Shown here piece by piece: positions 8,663 through 15,696 of a DNA stretch of 17,487 nt. Made by a program: the position numbers and the translations under genes. The notes below the pieces were generated by a model, which had not been told where the DNA came from, ran no database searches, and saw only the letters and a list, made by a program, of their open reading frames with translations. Origin of the DNA: Methanobacterium sp. (GTDB taxonomy: Archaea; Methanobacteriota; Methanobacteria; Methanobacteriales; Methanobacteriaceae); NCBI GenBank assembly GCA_003158115.1, contig PMGM01000083.1, positions 2,528 to 20,014 of the forward strand, read 5' to 3'. Position 1 is the first letter of the stretch. Every line of letters begins with the position of its first letter.

Positions 8663-9191
8663 TTGAAACACCTTTTCTTATATAATAGCAACATTATTCA
8701 AATCTTTTAAAGTCATTTACTTATTCTAACTATTCTTTAACCAGATGCTATAAATGCTCATAAATTCTTTATTAATGTTTTAAATCAGATAATCCGAAAA
8801 TTGACGCTATAACAATAATAACTGACCTGTTAATTGTATATAAATTGATTAAAATATCCTAAACAAGGCAGTTATTCAACTTTGCTAGGATGGGGTTTCA
8901 ATAAAAAACCAATTTACAATAGATATAAATAGTCATTAACATTTTATTAACTTTTTGAATTGATGATTTTATTTTAGGATAGTCTATATAGGATTTTTGT
9001 AGAATTATACGACTAATTAAGCTATTTAATGGATTGAATAGTAAACTATCTGTTAAATTTCTAAACCAATGAATTTTATTCTTAAATACTTAAATAAAAT
9101 ATAAAATTAATACATTGAAACTAGATATTATATAATAACAAAATTTCTATAAATATTATATAAAATTTTGATACTAATAGGGGCAGTTATT
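8663..9191. other. AT-rich divergent intergenic region
   Basis: No supported gene. It separates the DUF998 gene (minus) from the 138-aa gene (plus). A TATA-like stretch at 9149-9166 serves the latter. A short stem GGTTT/AAACC near 8895-8910 resembles a CRISPR repeat fragment in composition only; nothing is repeated. Confidence 0.45.
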
Positions 9192-9608
9192 ATGTTTGGT
9201 ATGACTAAAAAACAATTTTTAAAGAGAAGCAGTAAAACCCTGGATGAAACTGGTAATCATGCACTTCTAATCAGAGGATTGATAGGTCAGGAAAAGGATG
9301 GGACCATAGATAATAACCATGCTTATAAACAGACAAAACTTTTGATAGAGGGAATAGCATCTACATTTAATGATTATGAAAACATTAGTCCACCTTCAAA
9401 TTGCAATTCCCTACACTTAAAGATTTTACGTTCTCTAATTATATTACAGGATGTAGCATCTGCTAATTATGACTTTATAACATTGTCAAGGGAAGATAAA
9501 TCATTAAAGGCCCAGGAGAAATTGGAAGAATCCCAGAATCTGCTTGAAAAATTCCGGATTGAATTTAGACCACTAACAGTAGAATTGGATAACCACTTGA
9601 ATAAATAA
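9192..9608 (+). CDS. Small helical hypothetical protein
   Basis: A 138-aa soluble, probably all-helical protein. I do not recognise it. ATG 9192 is chosen because AGGGG at 9179-9183 lies 8 bp upstream and because the TATA box at 9149-9166 would start transcription near 9180, after the upstream in-frame TTG at 9168. The chain starts MFGMTKKQFLKRSSK, has a central helix rich in Ile and Leu (LKILRSLIILQDVAS) and a heptad-like C-terminal helix with many Glu, so a coiled coil or four-helix bundle is likely. It has one Cys and no membrane segment. Neighbours on both sides face the other way. Confidence 0.72.
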   Translation: MFGMTKKQFLKRSSKTLDETGNHALLIRGLIGQEKDGTIDNNHAYKQTKLLIEGIASTFNDYENISPPSNCNSLHLKILRSLIILQDVASANYDFITLSREDKSLKAQEKLEESQNLLEKFRIEFRPLTVELDNHLNK

Positions 9609-9753
9609 TAATAAATATTTTGTGGTATTAATATGCGGGACTGTGCTCTATCTTGTTTACTATTGGAATTAGAGATAAAAATTAAGGATAGAAAATTAAG
9701 TATACTAAAATATATATTTTTTTGATACTATATTCGACTTCAATATGATTTGT

Positions 9754-9769
9754 AAAAAATGTAAAAAAA
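9754..9769 (-). terminator. T-runs after the second transglutaminase gene
   Basis: On the minus strand T7 and T6 runs lie within 30 bp after the stop codon at 9782. Confidence 0.5.
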
Positions 9770-9781
9770 TTTTAATTTAAT

Positions 9782-10594
9782 TTAGAATGGTAACTTACTG
9801 TATATACCTTCTAATTTATATGTAGATGTATTCCAGTTTGTTATGGTTCCAAGTGAGTTATTATAACTAATTCCGTCTGCATTACGCCATTTACCTTTAA
9901 CATATAACTGTGCCCATATATGATCGTACCATGTTCCGCTTTTAAACTGACAATATCCATGAATGAACCTTGCCGATATTCCCTCATGTCTGGCTAGTGC
10001 AACAATAAGGTTTGCTGTATCACAGCAGTTTCCAGTCATGGCTTTTAAAGTACCAGCTGCCCCGTATTTGGTGCCGTAATAAAATGTGTAACCTAACTTA
10101 TCTCTGACCCAATCAAATAATCTTACTGCAGTAGTATATTTAGATGTGGAGCCTACTGCAAGGGAACTTGCAAGTGCAGATACTGAACTTCTATTTGGAC
10201 TTACCTGTAAAGTTAAACCCGCTGTAACCAAATTTTTCCCGAAAGTAGAAATAGAAATTTTTCTGGTACCATAATTAACATAATTTGGTAGTCTACCATA
10301 TTTTTTGTAGAATACTTGAACTCTTGAAAGTCCATCTTTTAACATAGGAACTGTTAATCCGTTGATAACAACAATTTTAGTAGTGTTCGTACCCACAGAT
10401 TTAATGGTTTGATTTGTAACAACGGTTGAAACATTGTTGGATACAGCATTTGAGGATACTATTTGAGAAGAAGAATTTACAACACTTTGATTTATATCAG
10501 CTGCACTACTTACAGCTATATTTATAAATAAACCCAAAAATAAAAGTAATATCAACGAAAAAATCATTCTACGCTTGACTATCTTCGCCCCCAA
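9782..10594 (-). CDS. Secreted transglutaminase-fold protein, short form
   Basis: A 270-aa paralogue of the proteins at 4686 and 11414. Numbered from TTG 10594: Lys/Arg start and signal peptide to about 32; Ser/Asn/Thr-rich linker; one pseudomurein-binding-like repeat at about 84-130, with GRLPNYVNYGTRKI; transglutaminase-like domain at 140-270 with Cys190 (GNCCD), His225 (WYDH) and Asp240 (NADG), spaced 35 and 15. Like the third paralogue it lacks the second binding repeat. The start is unsettled: TTG 10594 has no ribosome binding site before it, while GGGGGCGA at 10592-10585 includes the G of that TTG. An in-frame ATG at codon 10 would cut off the basic end of the signal peptide. Two inverted repeats lie in its promoter and leader. 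Confidence 0.86.
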   Translation of the reverse strand: MGAKIVKRRMIFSLILLLFLGLFINIAVSSAADINQSVVNSSSQIVSSNAVSNNVSTVVTNQTIKSVGTNTTKIVVINGLTVPMLKDGLSRVQVFYKKYGRLPNYVNYGTRKISISTFGKNLVTAGLTLQVSPNRSSVSALASSLAVGSTSKYTTAVRLFDWVRDKLGYTFYYGTKYGAAGTLKAMTGNCCDTANLIVALARHEGISARFIHGYCQFKSGTWYDHIWAQLYVKGKWRNADGISYNNSLGTITNWNTSTYKLEGIYSKLPF

Positions 10595-10598
10595 TTGT

Positions 10599-10620
10599 AA
10601 ACCAATAATTTTATTGGTTT
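10599..10620 (-). promoter_or_regulatory. 10-bp palindrome in the leader of the short transglutaminase gene
   Basis: AAACCAATAA (10599-10608) and its exact complement (10611-10620) are separated by 2 bp and end 5 bp before TTG 10594. The TATA box at 10652-10659 would start transcription near 10630, so the palindrome is inside the leader RNA, as a hairpin, or acts in DNA as an operator. Confidence 0.6.
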
Positions 10621-10651
10621 AACATAATGATTAATAAATAGCTATAAACTA

Positions 10652-10687
10652 CATATAAAGGTTTTGATTTTTTTTATATGAAAACCT
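10652..10687 (-). promoter_or_regulatory. BRE/TATA promoter flanked by a 7-bp inverted repeat
   Basis: On the minus strand AAAACC followed by TTTATATG is a BRE/TATA element. AGGTTTT (10659-10665) and AAAACCT (10681-10687) form an inverted repeat with a 15-bp spacer; one arm overlaps the BRE, a position where a repressor would block TFB or TBP. Confidence 0.5.
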
Positions 10688-10932
10688 ACGTTTAGTGACT
10701 TATTCCTATTTTTAATGTGTAATTATCCGATATTTAGTTTACATAATTCATATTAAACCAGATTTACAAGATATATTAACCGATGATATCATTCTTAAAA
10801 CATTATAAAGAGAATTAATACGGTAAGTTTACAGTTTAAACGGATATAAACCAGAAAATAGATGGTCAATATTATACTTAAAAAATTGTTACTAATAAAA
10901 AAATAAATATTCTTGGTATGGTTATAGTAAGT

Positions 10933-10942
10933 AAAAAAAAAA
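10933..10942 (-). terminator. T10 terminator of the transglutaminase/PepSY operon
   Basis: Ten Ts on the minus strand, 46 bp after the PepSY stop codon. The 19-bp string around it (10932-10950) recurs exactly at 17128-17146. Confidence 0.6.
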
Positions 10943-10987
10943 TATTATTCTAAATGATAAAAAATATTTAAAAGGAGAAGATTACTT

Positions 10988-11395
10988 TTAAGGTGCTCCA
11001 CCTGCTCCTCCTAAGTTTTTACCTGTTTTTGCATCTATGTCAATCTCACCAACAGTAGTGTTGTTTGTATCGATCAGAGGTACAATATAAACCTGGGTGC
11101 CACTTTCATCTACCAATTTTGGTGTACCCGCAGTTACTCCTGACGTTTCTATGTACCCGGCTGCTATTTCTCGGGCTTTTGCTGGAGATATATTAGATTG
11201 CGTGTTGTTAAATGTTTTAACTGTTTGTGTTGTTATTGGTGTTGTATTACTTACACTTGCATGGCTTGTACCTGTTGTGGTATTAGTTGTATTATTTGTG
11301 GTTGGATTTTTAGAATTTGAATTGCTGTAAGCAGCAAATGCTATTCCTAAAATAGCAACAATAACCACGACAGTTAATACTATTTTTTTCATCAT
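10988..11395 (-). CDS. Secreted or anchored PepSY-domain protein
   Basis: A 135-aa protein: basic start and hydrophobic signal or anchor (residues 4-23), a Thr/Asn/Ser-rich linker to about 68, then a PepSY domain: ISPAKAREIAAGYI, a strand region KLVDESGTQVYIVPL, and GEIDIDAKTGKNLGG. It ends in a Gly/Ala/Pro tail. PepSY domains occur in propeptides and regulators of secreted peptidases, and some inhibit them. GAGGCGAT (11407-11400) lies 5 bp before ATG 11395. The transglutaminase-fold gene ends only 18 bp upstream, so the two form an operon; restraint or folding of that enzyme at the wall is a reasonable inference, not shown by sequence. Confidence 0.83.
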   Translation of the reverse strand: MMKKIVLTVVVIVAILGIAFAAYSNSNSKNPTTNNTTNTTTGTSHASVSNTTPITTQTVKTFNNTQSNISPAKAREIAAGYIETSGVTAGTPKLVDESGTQVYIVPLIDTNNTTVGEIDIDAKTGKNLGGAGGAP

Positions 11396-11398
11396 TTA

Positions 11399-11407
11399 TA
11401 TCGCCTC
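11399..11407 (-). promoter_or_regulatory. GAGGCGATA ribosome binding site of the PepSY gene
   Basis: This site has C where the usual archaeal GGAGGTGAT has T. All 9 bases are complementary to the loop of the candidate small RNA at 17129-17207. Confidence 0.5.
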
Positions 11408-11413
11408 TTAGTA

Positions 11414-12319
11414 TTAGAAAGGCAGTGTATTGTACACGCCTTCTAATTTGTATGTTGCTGTGTTCCAGTTTTTAATGACTCCTAATGAGTTTCTGGAGCT
11501 AGTTGCATCTGCATTTACCCATTTACCATTCACGTAAACTTGGGCCCAAACATGACCGTACCAGTTTCCACTTGAGAACTTGCATGTTCCATGAACATAT
11601 CTTGCTTTAATTCCAGCATCTCTTGCTAGAGCAACGAGAAGGTTTGCTGTGTCACAACAGTTTCCTAGTCGTTTTAGCAATGTTCCATTTGCACCATATT
11701 TAGTGTTGTAGTAAAATGCATAGTTTATATTGTCTCTAACCCAGTTATATATCTTTGTTGCTTTCTGAAGGTTTGTTATACAGCCTGTTGAAAGTGATTT
11801 TGCAAGTGCAGAAACTGAGCTTGTGTTAATTGGTACTGTTTTTACTGTAGTTGTGGTTATTTTTAAACCTTGTGATGTAATGTTTTTTTGGAAAGTTGCA
11901 ATTGGAATTTTCCTTGTACCATAACTTATGTACTTTGGTAATCTATGATTTTTTTTATAGAAAGCTTCAGCACGAGATATTCCATCTTTTAATTGGGCTA
12001 TCGTTAAACCATTCACTATAACAGGTGCTCCTGCTGCTTGATTGGTAACTTTGCTTGTTGTGTTAGCTACTTTTTTAATAGTTGTATTTGTAATATTAGT
12101 TTTGGCATTAGTTACAGCGTAATTGGATATATTAGTTACTACACCCGCCGATGCCAAAGATTTATCCGAGGCATTGATCTGTGTTGTATTCACTGATGCA
12201 GCACTACTTGCACTTACATTCAGAACCAATACTAAACTAAATAGTAATACCACTGATAAATAAATTTTTCGCTTAATTCTACCGCCTCCGAGTTCAGAAG
12301 TCCTAAATACTAATCTCAT
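11414..12319 (-). CDS. Secreted transglutaminase-fold protein, short form
   Basis: A 301-aa paralogue of the protein at 9782-10594, first gene of an operon with the PepSY gene. Numbered from ATG 12319: signal peptide core at 19-41, Asn/Thr-rich linker, pseudomurein-binding-like repeat at about 108-155 (HRLPKYISYGTRKI), transglutaminase-like domain at 168-301 with Cys221 (GNCCD), His256 (WYGH) and Asp271 (NADA). Triad spacing equals that of its paralogues. ATG 12319 has GGAG 5 bp upstream, but it adds 15 non-signal residues. GGAGGCGGT at 12289-12281 points instead to ATT 12277, giving MKRKIYLSVVLL, which lines up with the ATT start proposed for the gene at 4686. Likely substrate: pseudomurein cross-links or peptide stems. 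Confidence 0.87.
   Translation of the reverse strand: MRLVFRTSELGGGRIKRKIYLSVVLLFSLVLVLNVSASSAASVNTTQINASDKSLASAGVVTNISNYAVTNAKTNITNTTIKKVANTTSKVTNQAAGAPVIVNGLTIAQLKDGISRAEAFYKKNHRLPKYISYGTRKIPIATFQKNITSQGLKITTTTVKTVPINTSSVSALAKSLSTGCITNLQKATKIYNWVRDNINYAFYYNTKYGANGTLLKRLGNCCDTANLLVALARDAGIKARYVHGTCKFSSGNWYGHVWAQVYVNGKWVNADATSSRNSLGVIKNWNTATYKLEGVYNTLPF
12275..12289 (-). promoter_or_regulatory. Internal GGAGGCGGT site pointing to an ATT start
   Basis: GGAGGCGGT (12289-12281) is followed, 7 nt after GGAGG, by ATT (12277-12275), exactly as at 4692-4706. The bases after it are also alike: GGAGGCGGTA-x-AATTAA in both. An independent ATG with its own weaker site lies upstream at 12319. Confidence 0.45.
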
Positions 12320-12810
12320 AGCACTCCGAACTAATCGTAATTACTTTAAGATCACTTATAAAGGTTGTGGTTCTAAATCCCCAATATAACCTTATAAGAA
12401 CTCTGTTTTCAATTTAATCCTCTCTTAAACGGTATCATATGGTCTTAATATTGGAGAGCCTTTAATACATCTATTTTTAATAAATATAACCAATTTAAAC
12501 GATAATTTAGAAAATAAGCTCTGAGGAATCTTATTGTAATAGAGTGTAAACATTTCATAACTCAAAAAACCTTATTATTGGCATATAAATTAGATATTAT
12601 ACAAATAACAATCCATATTCGTTAATATAAATATATTAAATACTTAAAAATAAATTTAAAGGAATTTAACGCTTAAAATTAGAGAATCTTATTTTAATAT
12701 CAATAAAACAGTAATTGTAATGAATTTATTTTGAATATCAGTTATTCCATTTATTAATTAAAGTGAATTTTAGTAATTGGGTATCTGTATATTTATGGAT
12801 AAAATTATGA
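12320..12810. other. Intergenic region upstream of the transglutaminase/PepSY operon
   Basis: No supported gene, although a plus-strand TATA element at 12388-12398 faces into it. A short imperfect direct repeat, GAATCTTATT followed by G or T and TAAT, occurs near 12525 and 12683. Confidence 0.45.
12355..12398. promoter_or_regulatory. Mirror-image pair of BRE/TATA elements
   Basis: The minus strand reads AACCTTTATAAG (12366-12355), the promoter of the gene at 12319. The plus strand reads AACCTTATAAG (12388-12398). Together they form a nearly perfect inverted repeat with a 21-bp spacer. Either the pair drives divergent transcription or the symmetry serves a regulator. Confidence 0.5.
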
Positions 12811-13071
12811 TTAAATGGAACATTCATGGGAGTCGTATATCCTTATAAGTTGTATGGATGGAACATCTTCTGTTTCAAATATTTCCAAGTCAAGGATCTT
12901 TTTATTTTTTGAAAGATTTTCAGCACGAATAACTTCTTTCAACAAGGAATAATAACCTGGATGGATTAATATTGCGTTAGGAAAACGTGCTTTATTATGG
13001 AATGATTTTCTTTTATCTTTAATTAACTCTAAAACTTGATTGCCGGTTATATTGTCATCTTCCATATTCAT
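12811..13071 (-). CDS. Small hypothetical protein
   Basis: An 86-aa soluble protein that I cannot assign. ATG 13071 is preferred because GTGAT, 4 bp upstream, fits a ribosome binding site; the in-frame GTG at 13080 is part of that site. An N-terminal acidic helix is followed by a basic patch (KDKRKSFHNKARFP), a strand plus turn (NAILIHPGYYSLLKEVI) and a C-terminal strand pair (LDLEIFETEDVPSIQLIRIYD). The compact alpha/beta look and the final strands suggest a real folded domain. No membrane segment; one Cys close to the end. It stands alone, with a long gap downstream and the TRAM gene divergent upstream. Confidence 0.68.
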   Translation of the reverse strand: MNMEDDNITGNQVLELIKDKRKSFHNKARFPNAILIHPGYYSLLKEVIRAENLSKNKKILDLEIFETEDVPSIQLIRIYDSHECSI

Positions 13072-13256
13072 GTTTATCACAATCCTTAAACAATTTAATT
13101 CCTTGATATTATATTATGTTCATATTAACATTAAAATTTCCCTATTCCTCTTTGAAAAAAAAGATATTTTTTAGGCTGTCTTGATCTCTTTTAAATGACG
13201 TGAAAATGCTAAATTTCATCCTATTATTTTATAAGTTGTTAAACCAATATATGATA

Positions 13257-13272
13257 AGCCTATTATTAGGCT
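13257..13272 (+). promoter_or_regulatory. Short palindrome before the TRAM gene
   Basis: AGCCTA (13257-13262) and TAGGCT (13267-13272) are separated by 4 bp and end 8 bp before the ribosome binding site. This is the only GC-containing palindrome in an otherwise AT-only leader, so it could be an operator or an RNA hairpin. Confidence 0.5.
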
Positions 13273-13292
13273 AAAAATTGGAAGTGATAAAT

Positions 13293-13514
13293 TTGTTTGG
13301 AAATAGTTACGGTAATGATAAAAGAAATGATGCTCCTATTCAAGAAGGCGGAGAATACGATGTTAAAATTGAGGATACTGGCAGAGACGGAGACGGAATT
13401 GCTCGTATTGAAGGTTTTGTAGTTTTTGTTTCAGGCGCTAAAGTTGGCGATGAAGTTAAAATTAGAATTAATTCAACAAGAAGAAATTTTGCTTTCGCTG
13501 AAATAATCGAATAA
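13293..13514 (+). CDS. TRAM domain RNA-binding protein
   Basis: A 73-aa single-domain TRAM protein: a small beta barrel that binds RNA. The TTG at 13293 is chosen because GAAGTGAT (13282-13289) lies 3 bp upstream and because the protein then begins MFGNSYGN, as I recall for methanogen relatives; GTG 13284 and TTG 13278 are alternatives. After a short polar tail (residues 1-18) the domain follows: [39 protein letters not shown] and [11 protein letters not shown], a full-length match to the family. Stand-alone TRAM proteins of methanogens have been reported as cold-induced RNA chaperones; that role here is by family only. Confidence 0.9.
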   Translation: MFGNSYGNDKRNDAPIQEGGEYDVKIEDTGRDGDGIARIEGFVVFVSGAKVGDEVKIRINSTRRNFAFAEIIE

Positions 13515-13630
13515 TCTCAATTTTTTATTGTTAGACATATGTTTTCTTGAAAATTGATTTAATTTCACAATTTTATTAATTTTCTAGAATTTTTTTATTT
13601 TAAACTATATTTCACTTTATAAATTAATTT

Positions 13631-13759
13631 TTATTTACATATTGAAATTGCATCTTCTAAAGAAATTACTTGTCCAGCATGTTTTTGATTAAAATAATTT
13701 CTGACCTTTCTCTCTGCAAAATCCTTAATAAATGGTATTTTTATTGCAGTATCAGTCAT
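13631..13759 (-). CDS. Small protein, 42 aa, possibly PCP-reductase-like
   Basis: A minus-strand frame from ATG 13759 to a TAA at 13631-13633. The product looks like a natural protein rather than random AT-rich translation: MTDTAIKIPFIKDFAERK, then VRNYFNQKHAGQVISLEDAI. The order of an IPF turn, a basic helix, a Gly-containing turn and an I-x-LED helix resembles the small PCP-reductase-like domain found alone or fused in archaea. A TATTATAA element at 13796-13803 would place the transcript start 15-20 bp before the ATG. GAGG at about 13791 lies between TATA and start, so no ribosome binding site serves ATG 13759. It may also be the remnant of a longer gene, since the frame stays open upstream for 11 codons. 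Confidence 0.45.
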   Translation of the reverse strand: MTDTAIKIPFIKDFAERKVRNYFNQKHAGQVISLEDAISICK

Positions 13760-13839
13760 CAGTCTGGATAAAATTATTAATTTATTTACCTCTTATAATA
13801 TTAATGAAGGCATTTTTGCTACCATTGGAAGTTTTATGG

Positions 13840-13847
13840 AAAAAAAA
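13840..13847 (-). terminator. T8 terminator of the HEPN-like gene
   Basis: Eight Ts on the minus strand, 28 bp after the stop codon of the gene ending at 13875. Confidence 0.5.
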
Positions 13848-13874
13848 TACTAAAGAAAACCATATAATCTCTGA

Positions 13875-14612
13875 TTACCATGCTGAAGTACCATAAAAAT
13901 CTGTATATTGTGGACTTGGATATTCATTTGATATGGATTTGTCTAACTTAAACACGAATTCTGCAATATCAATAGAAGCTCGATAAATCAATTCTTCGTT
14001 AATTCTCATGGGATTTGAAATATCATTTTTGATGATATCAACATGAATTATATTATTACGTAAATCAATATAGCCATTATCTTTTTTAAAAATGGATTCC
14101 CAAATTTTACAATTTTTATCCGCAATAGTCTTTAAATCTATATCAATTAATTTATAAGCGATTTTAGCTTTATCTTTTTGCTGGAAATCCATTCGACTAG
14201 GTAGTATCTTTGAAAGTTTGAAAGCATCATATTTTTTTAGGATTTCGAAGTAATTAGGTTTGATGTTAAATTTTTTGACAAAATCAACTAAAATTTCTGT
14301 ATTTAAATCTTTGACTAAACTTTCGGCAGCGATTGCCCTGAAATTGTTTTCTAAATATGTTTCTAAAGATGTAATTAGTGAAACTAGACTCATATTACAA
14401 TAGAAATAATAATCAAATTTATTATAATCATCTTTATTTTTTGCTTTTAAAATTTTAGGATAAAGAATTAATGACATATTAATTGATGTAAAGAATTTTT
14501 TAAAGTAATTTGTATGTTTATTTATTTTTACAACTGGAATTGGTTTGTCAGCGTATTTGTATAAATCAAAATCTTGAAGTTTACCCCATAAATCATTTTC
14601 TGAATAGATCAA
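13875..14612 (-). CDS. HEPN-like protein with R-x4-H motif
   Basis: A 245-aa soluble, mostly helical protein. Two features suggest a HEPN domain, a fold that often makes an RNase: LITSLETYLENNFRAIAAESL at about 79-99, as in the first long helix of RiboL-PSP-HEPN families, and YIDLRNNIIHV at 181-191, which contains R185-x4-H190, the catalytic R-x4-6-H motif at the start of the last long helix. It stands alone: no MNT nucleotidyltransferase or antitoxin-like gene is adjacent. TTG 14612 is taken as start; a run of seven Gs lies 7 bp upstream as ribosome binding site. The C-terminal tail (FYGTSAW) is unusual. It might be a defence or stress RNase, or a non-enzymatic relative. Confidence 0.7.
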   Translation of the reverse strand: MIYSENDLWGKLQDFDLYKYADKPIPVVKINKHTNYFKKFFTSINMSLILYPKILKAKNKDDYNKFDYYFYCNMSLVSLITSLETYLENNFRAIAAESLVKDLNTEILVDFVKKFNIKPNYFEILKKYDAFKLSKILPSRMDFQQKDKAKIAYKLIDIDLKTIADKNCKIWESIFKKDNGYIDLRNNIIHVDIIKNDISNPMRINEELIYRASIDIAEFVFKLDKSISNEYPSPQYTDFYGTSAW

Positions 14613-14991
14613 GTCTCAACCCCCCCAGTAATTGAACTAACTGTCATCATATTTCAATTTTAATTAAGTGAAAAAAATGGAGTTTTAAATCTCCCAAAAT
14701 TAAGTTTAGAAACCATTAAAATCACTTAGATTAAAGCAATAATATGCAAAGTTAACTATATATGTATCAACTAAACTAATTTATTTAATTGCTTAATTGA
14801 GGTTAGAAAAATTAAAAAATACTTAGATAAAAGTACGTAACATATACAATTAAAATTTAATTTTTTTAGTTCTTCAAAAATATTAGATTACTATACTTAT
14901 TCATATTGTAAATTTAATTTTATATCTTAATATTGAGGAGTTTTACAGCAAAAAATTAGCTAAGAAAACCCCCAAATAACTAAGATTGTTA
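14613..14991. other. AT-rich intergenic region
   Basis: No gene supported on either strand. It carries the promoter of the HEPN-like gene and the downstream side of the C39-like gene. A weak stem GGAG/CTCC near 14680-14695 is the only structure seen. Confidence 0.45.
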
Positions 14992-15696
14992 TTATGCAAT
15001 TCTAGTAATTAATGGAAATGAAATTGATTGTTTCCCGGTGATAATAATTCCTAAATGAGTATCGGTAGTGTTATTTCCTGTTGAGTTTACATATGTGTCG
15101 TGCCATCTGTCTAGAAATTCTTGATCGGGTATATACCCTCTACTTCCCAGAATTGCCGGATCTTCGAAGTATACATTTGTGGTGTCGATTCCGATTACAA
15201 CCATATAATGGCTGTTGTTTTGATCATCAGTCCAGTTCTGATTGTTGGTTGCATTATTTTTCCATGCTTGAGCATAAACTATGACTGGTGTTCCTTGGAT
15301 AACATACATTTGCAAGTCTTCAAGGGTCATATTTTCTTTTATAACCGCACTAACTCCTAAATTACTTGCAGTTTGTACTATAGCACTTGGTAATGTCCCA
15401 TTTTCTGCTGTGCTGTTGGTCATGTTTATTAATTCATCTAGACTGGTATTTGATCCATAATAAGCTAGGACAGCTTGTAGTGATGTTGGTCCGCTAGTAA
15501 AATTTGAAGGTTGATTTACATATGGGACATTTAACAGGGTTGTATTGTTTTGGGAAAGGTTGTTGTTATCTAAAAGAGAAGAATTTGTACTATTTTGAGT
15601 ACTGTTGTTTCCTGAAACAGCGGAGTATACATTTAATGGTATCATTATCAATATAAGAACCACTAGTGGTATGATCAACTTGTATTTTAGGTTCAT
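14992..15696 (-). CDS. Secreted C39-like peptidase domain lacking its catalytic Cys
   Basis: A 234-aa exported protein: signal peptide or anchor at 5-26, an Asn/Ser/Thr-rich linker with many N-glycosylation sequons, then a C39-like domain starting LLNVPYVNQPSNFTSGPTSL. In active members this reads Q-x(3-6)-x-C-GP-x-SL; here Ser68 (AGC at 15495-15493) replaces the Cys, a one-base change from TGC. Other key residues remain: the helper Gln62, His163 in NNSHYMVVIGID and Asp179 in VYFEDP. It may be a pseudoenzyme that binds peptides, or use Ser. No ribosome binding site precedes ATG 15696; a TATA box about 40 bp upstream implies a very short leader. Confidence 0.82.
   Translation of the reverse strand: MNLKYKLIIPLVVLILIMIPLNVYSAVSGNNSTQNSTNSSLLDNNNLSQNNTTLLNVPYVNQPSNFTSGPTSLQAVLAYYGSNTSLDELINMTNSTAENGTLPSAIVQTASNLGVSAVIKENMTLEDLQMYVIQGTPVIVYAQAWKNNATNNQNWTDDQNNSHYMVVIGIDTTNVYFEDPAILGSRGYIPDQEFLDRWHDTYVNSTGNNTTDTHLGIIITGKQSISFPLITRIA

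Larger units (their letters stand above)
10595..10987. other. Intergenic region between the short transglutaminase and PepSY genes
   Basis: No supported gene. It contains the promoter and leader elements of the gene starting at 10594 and the terminator of the PepSY operon. The middle part (about 10700-10920) shows nothing recognisable. Confidence 0.5.

Noticed and set aside
8890..8915. GGTTTCAATAAAAAACC as a CRISPR repeat
   Set aside because: It occurs once; there are no regularly spaced copies or spacers.
9633..9725. 30-codon frame beginning MRDCALSCLLLE
   Set aside because: Weak upstream GGTAT, no family resemblance, and the end is low-complexity AT.
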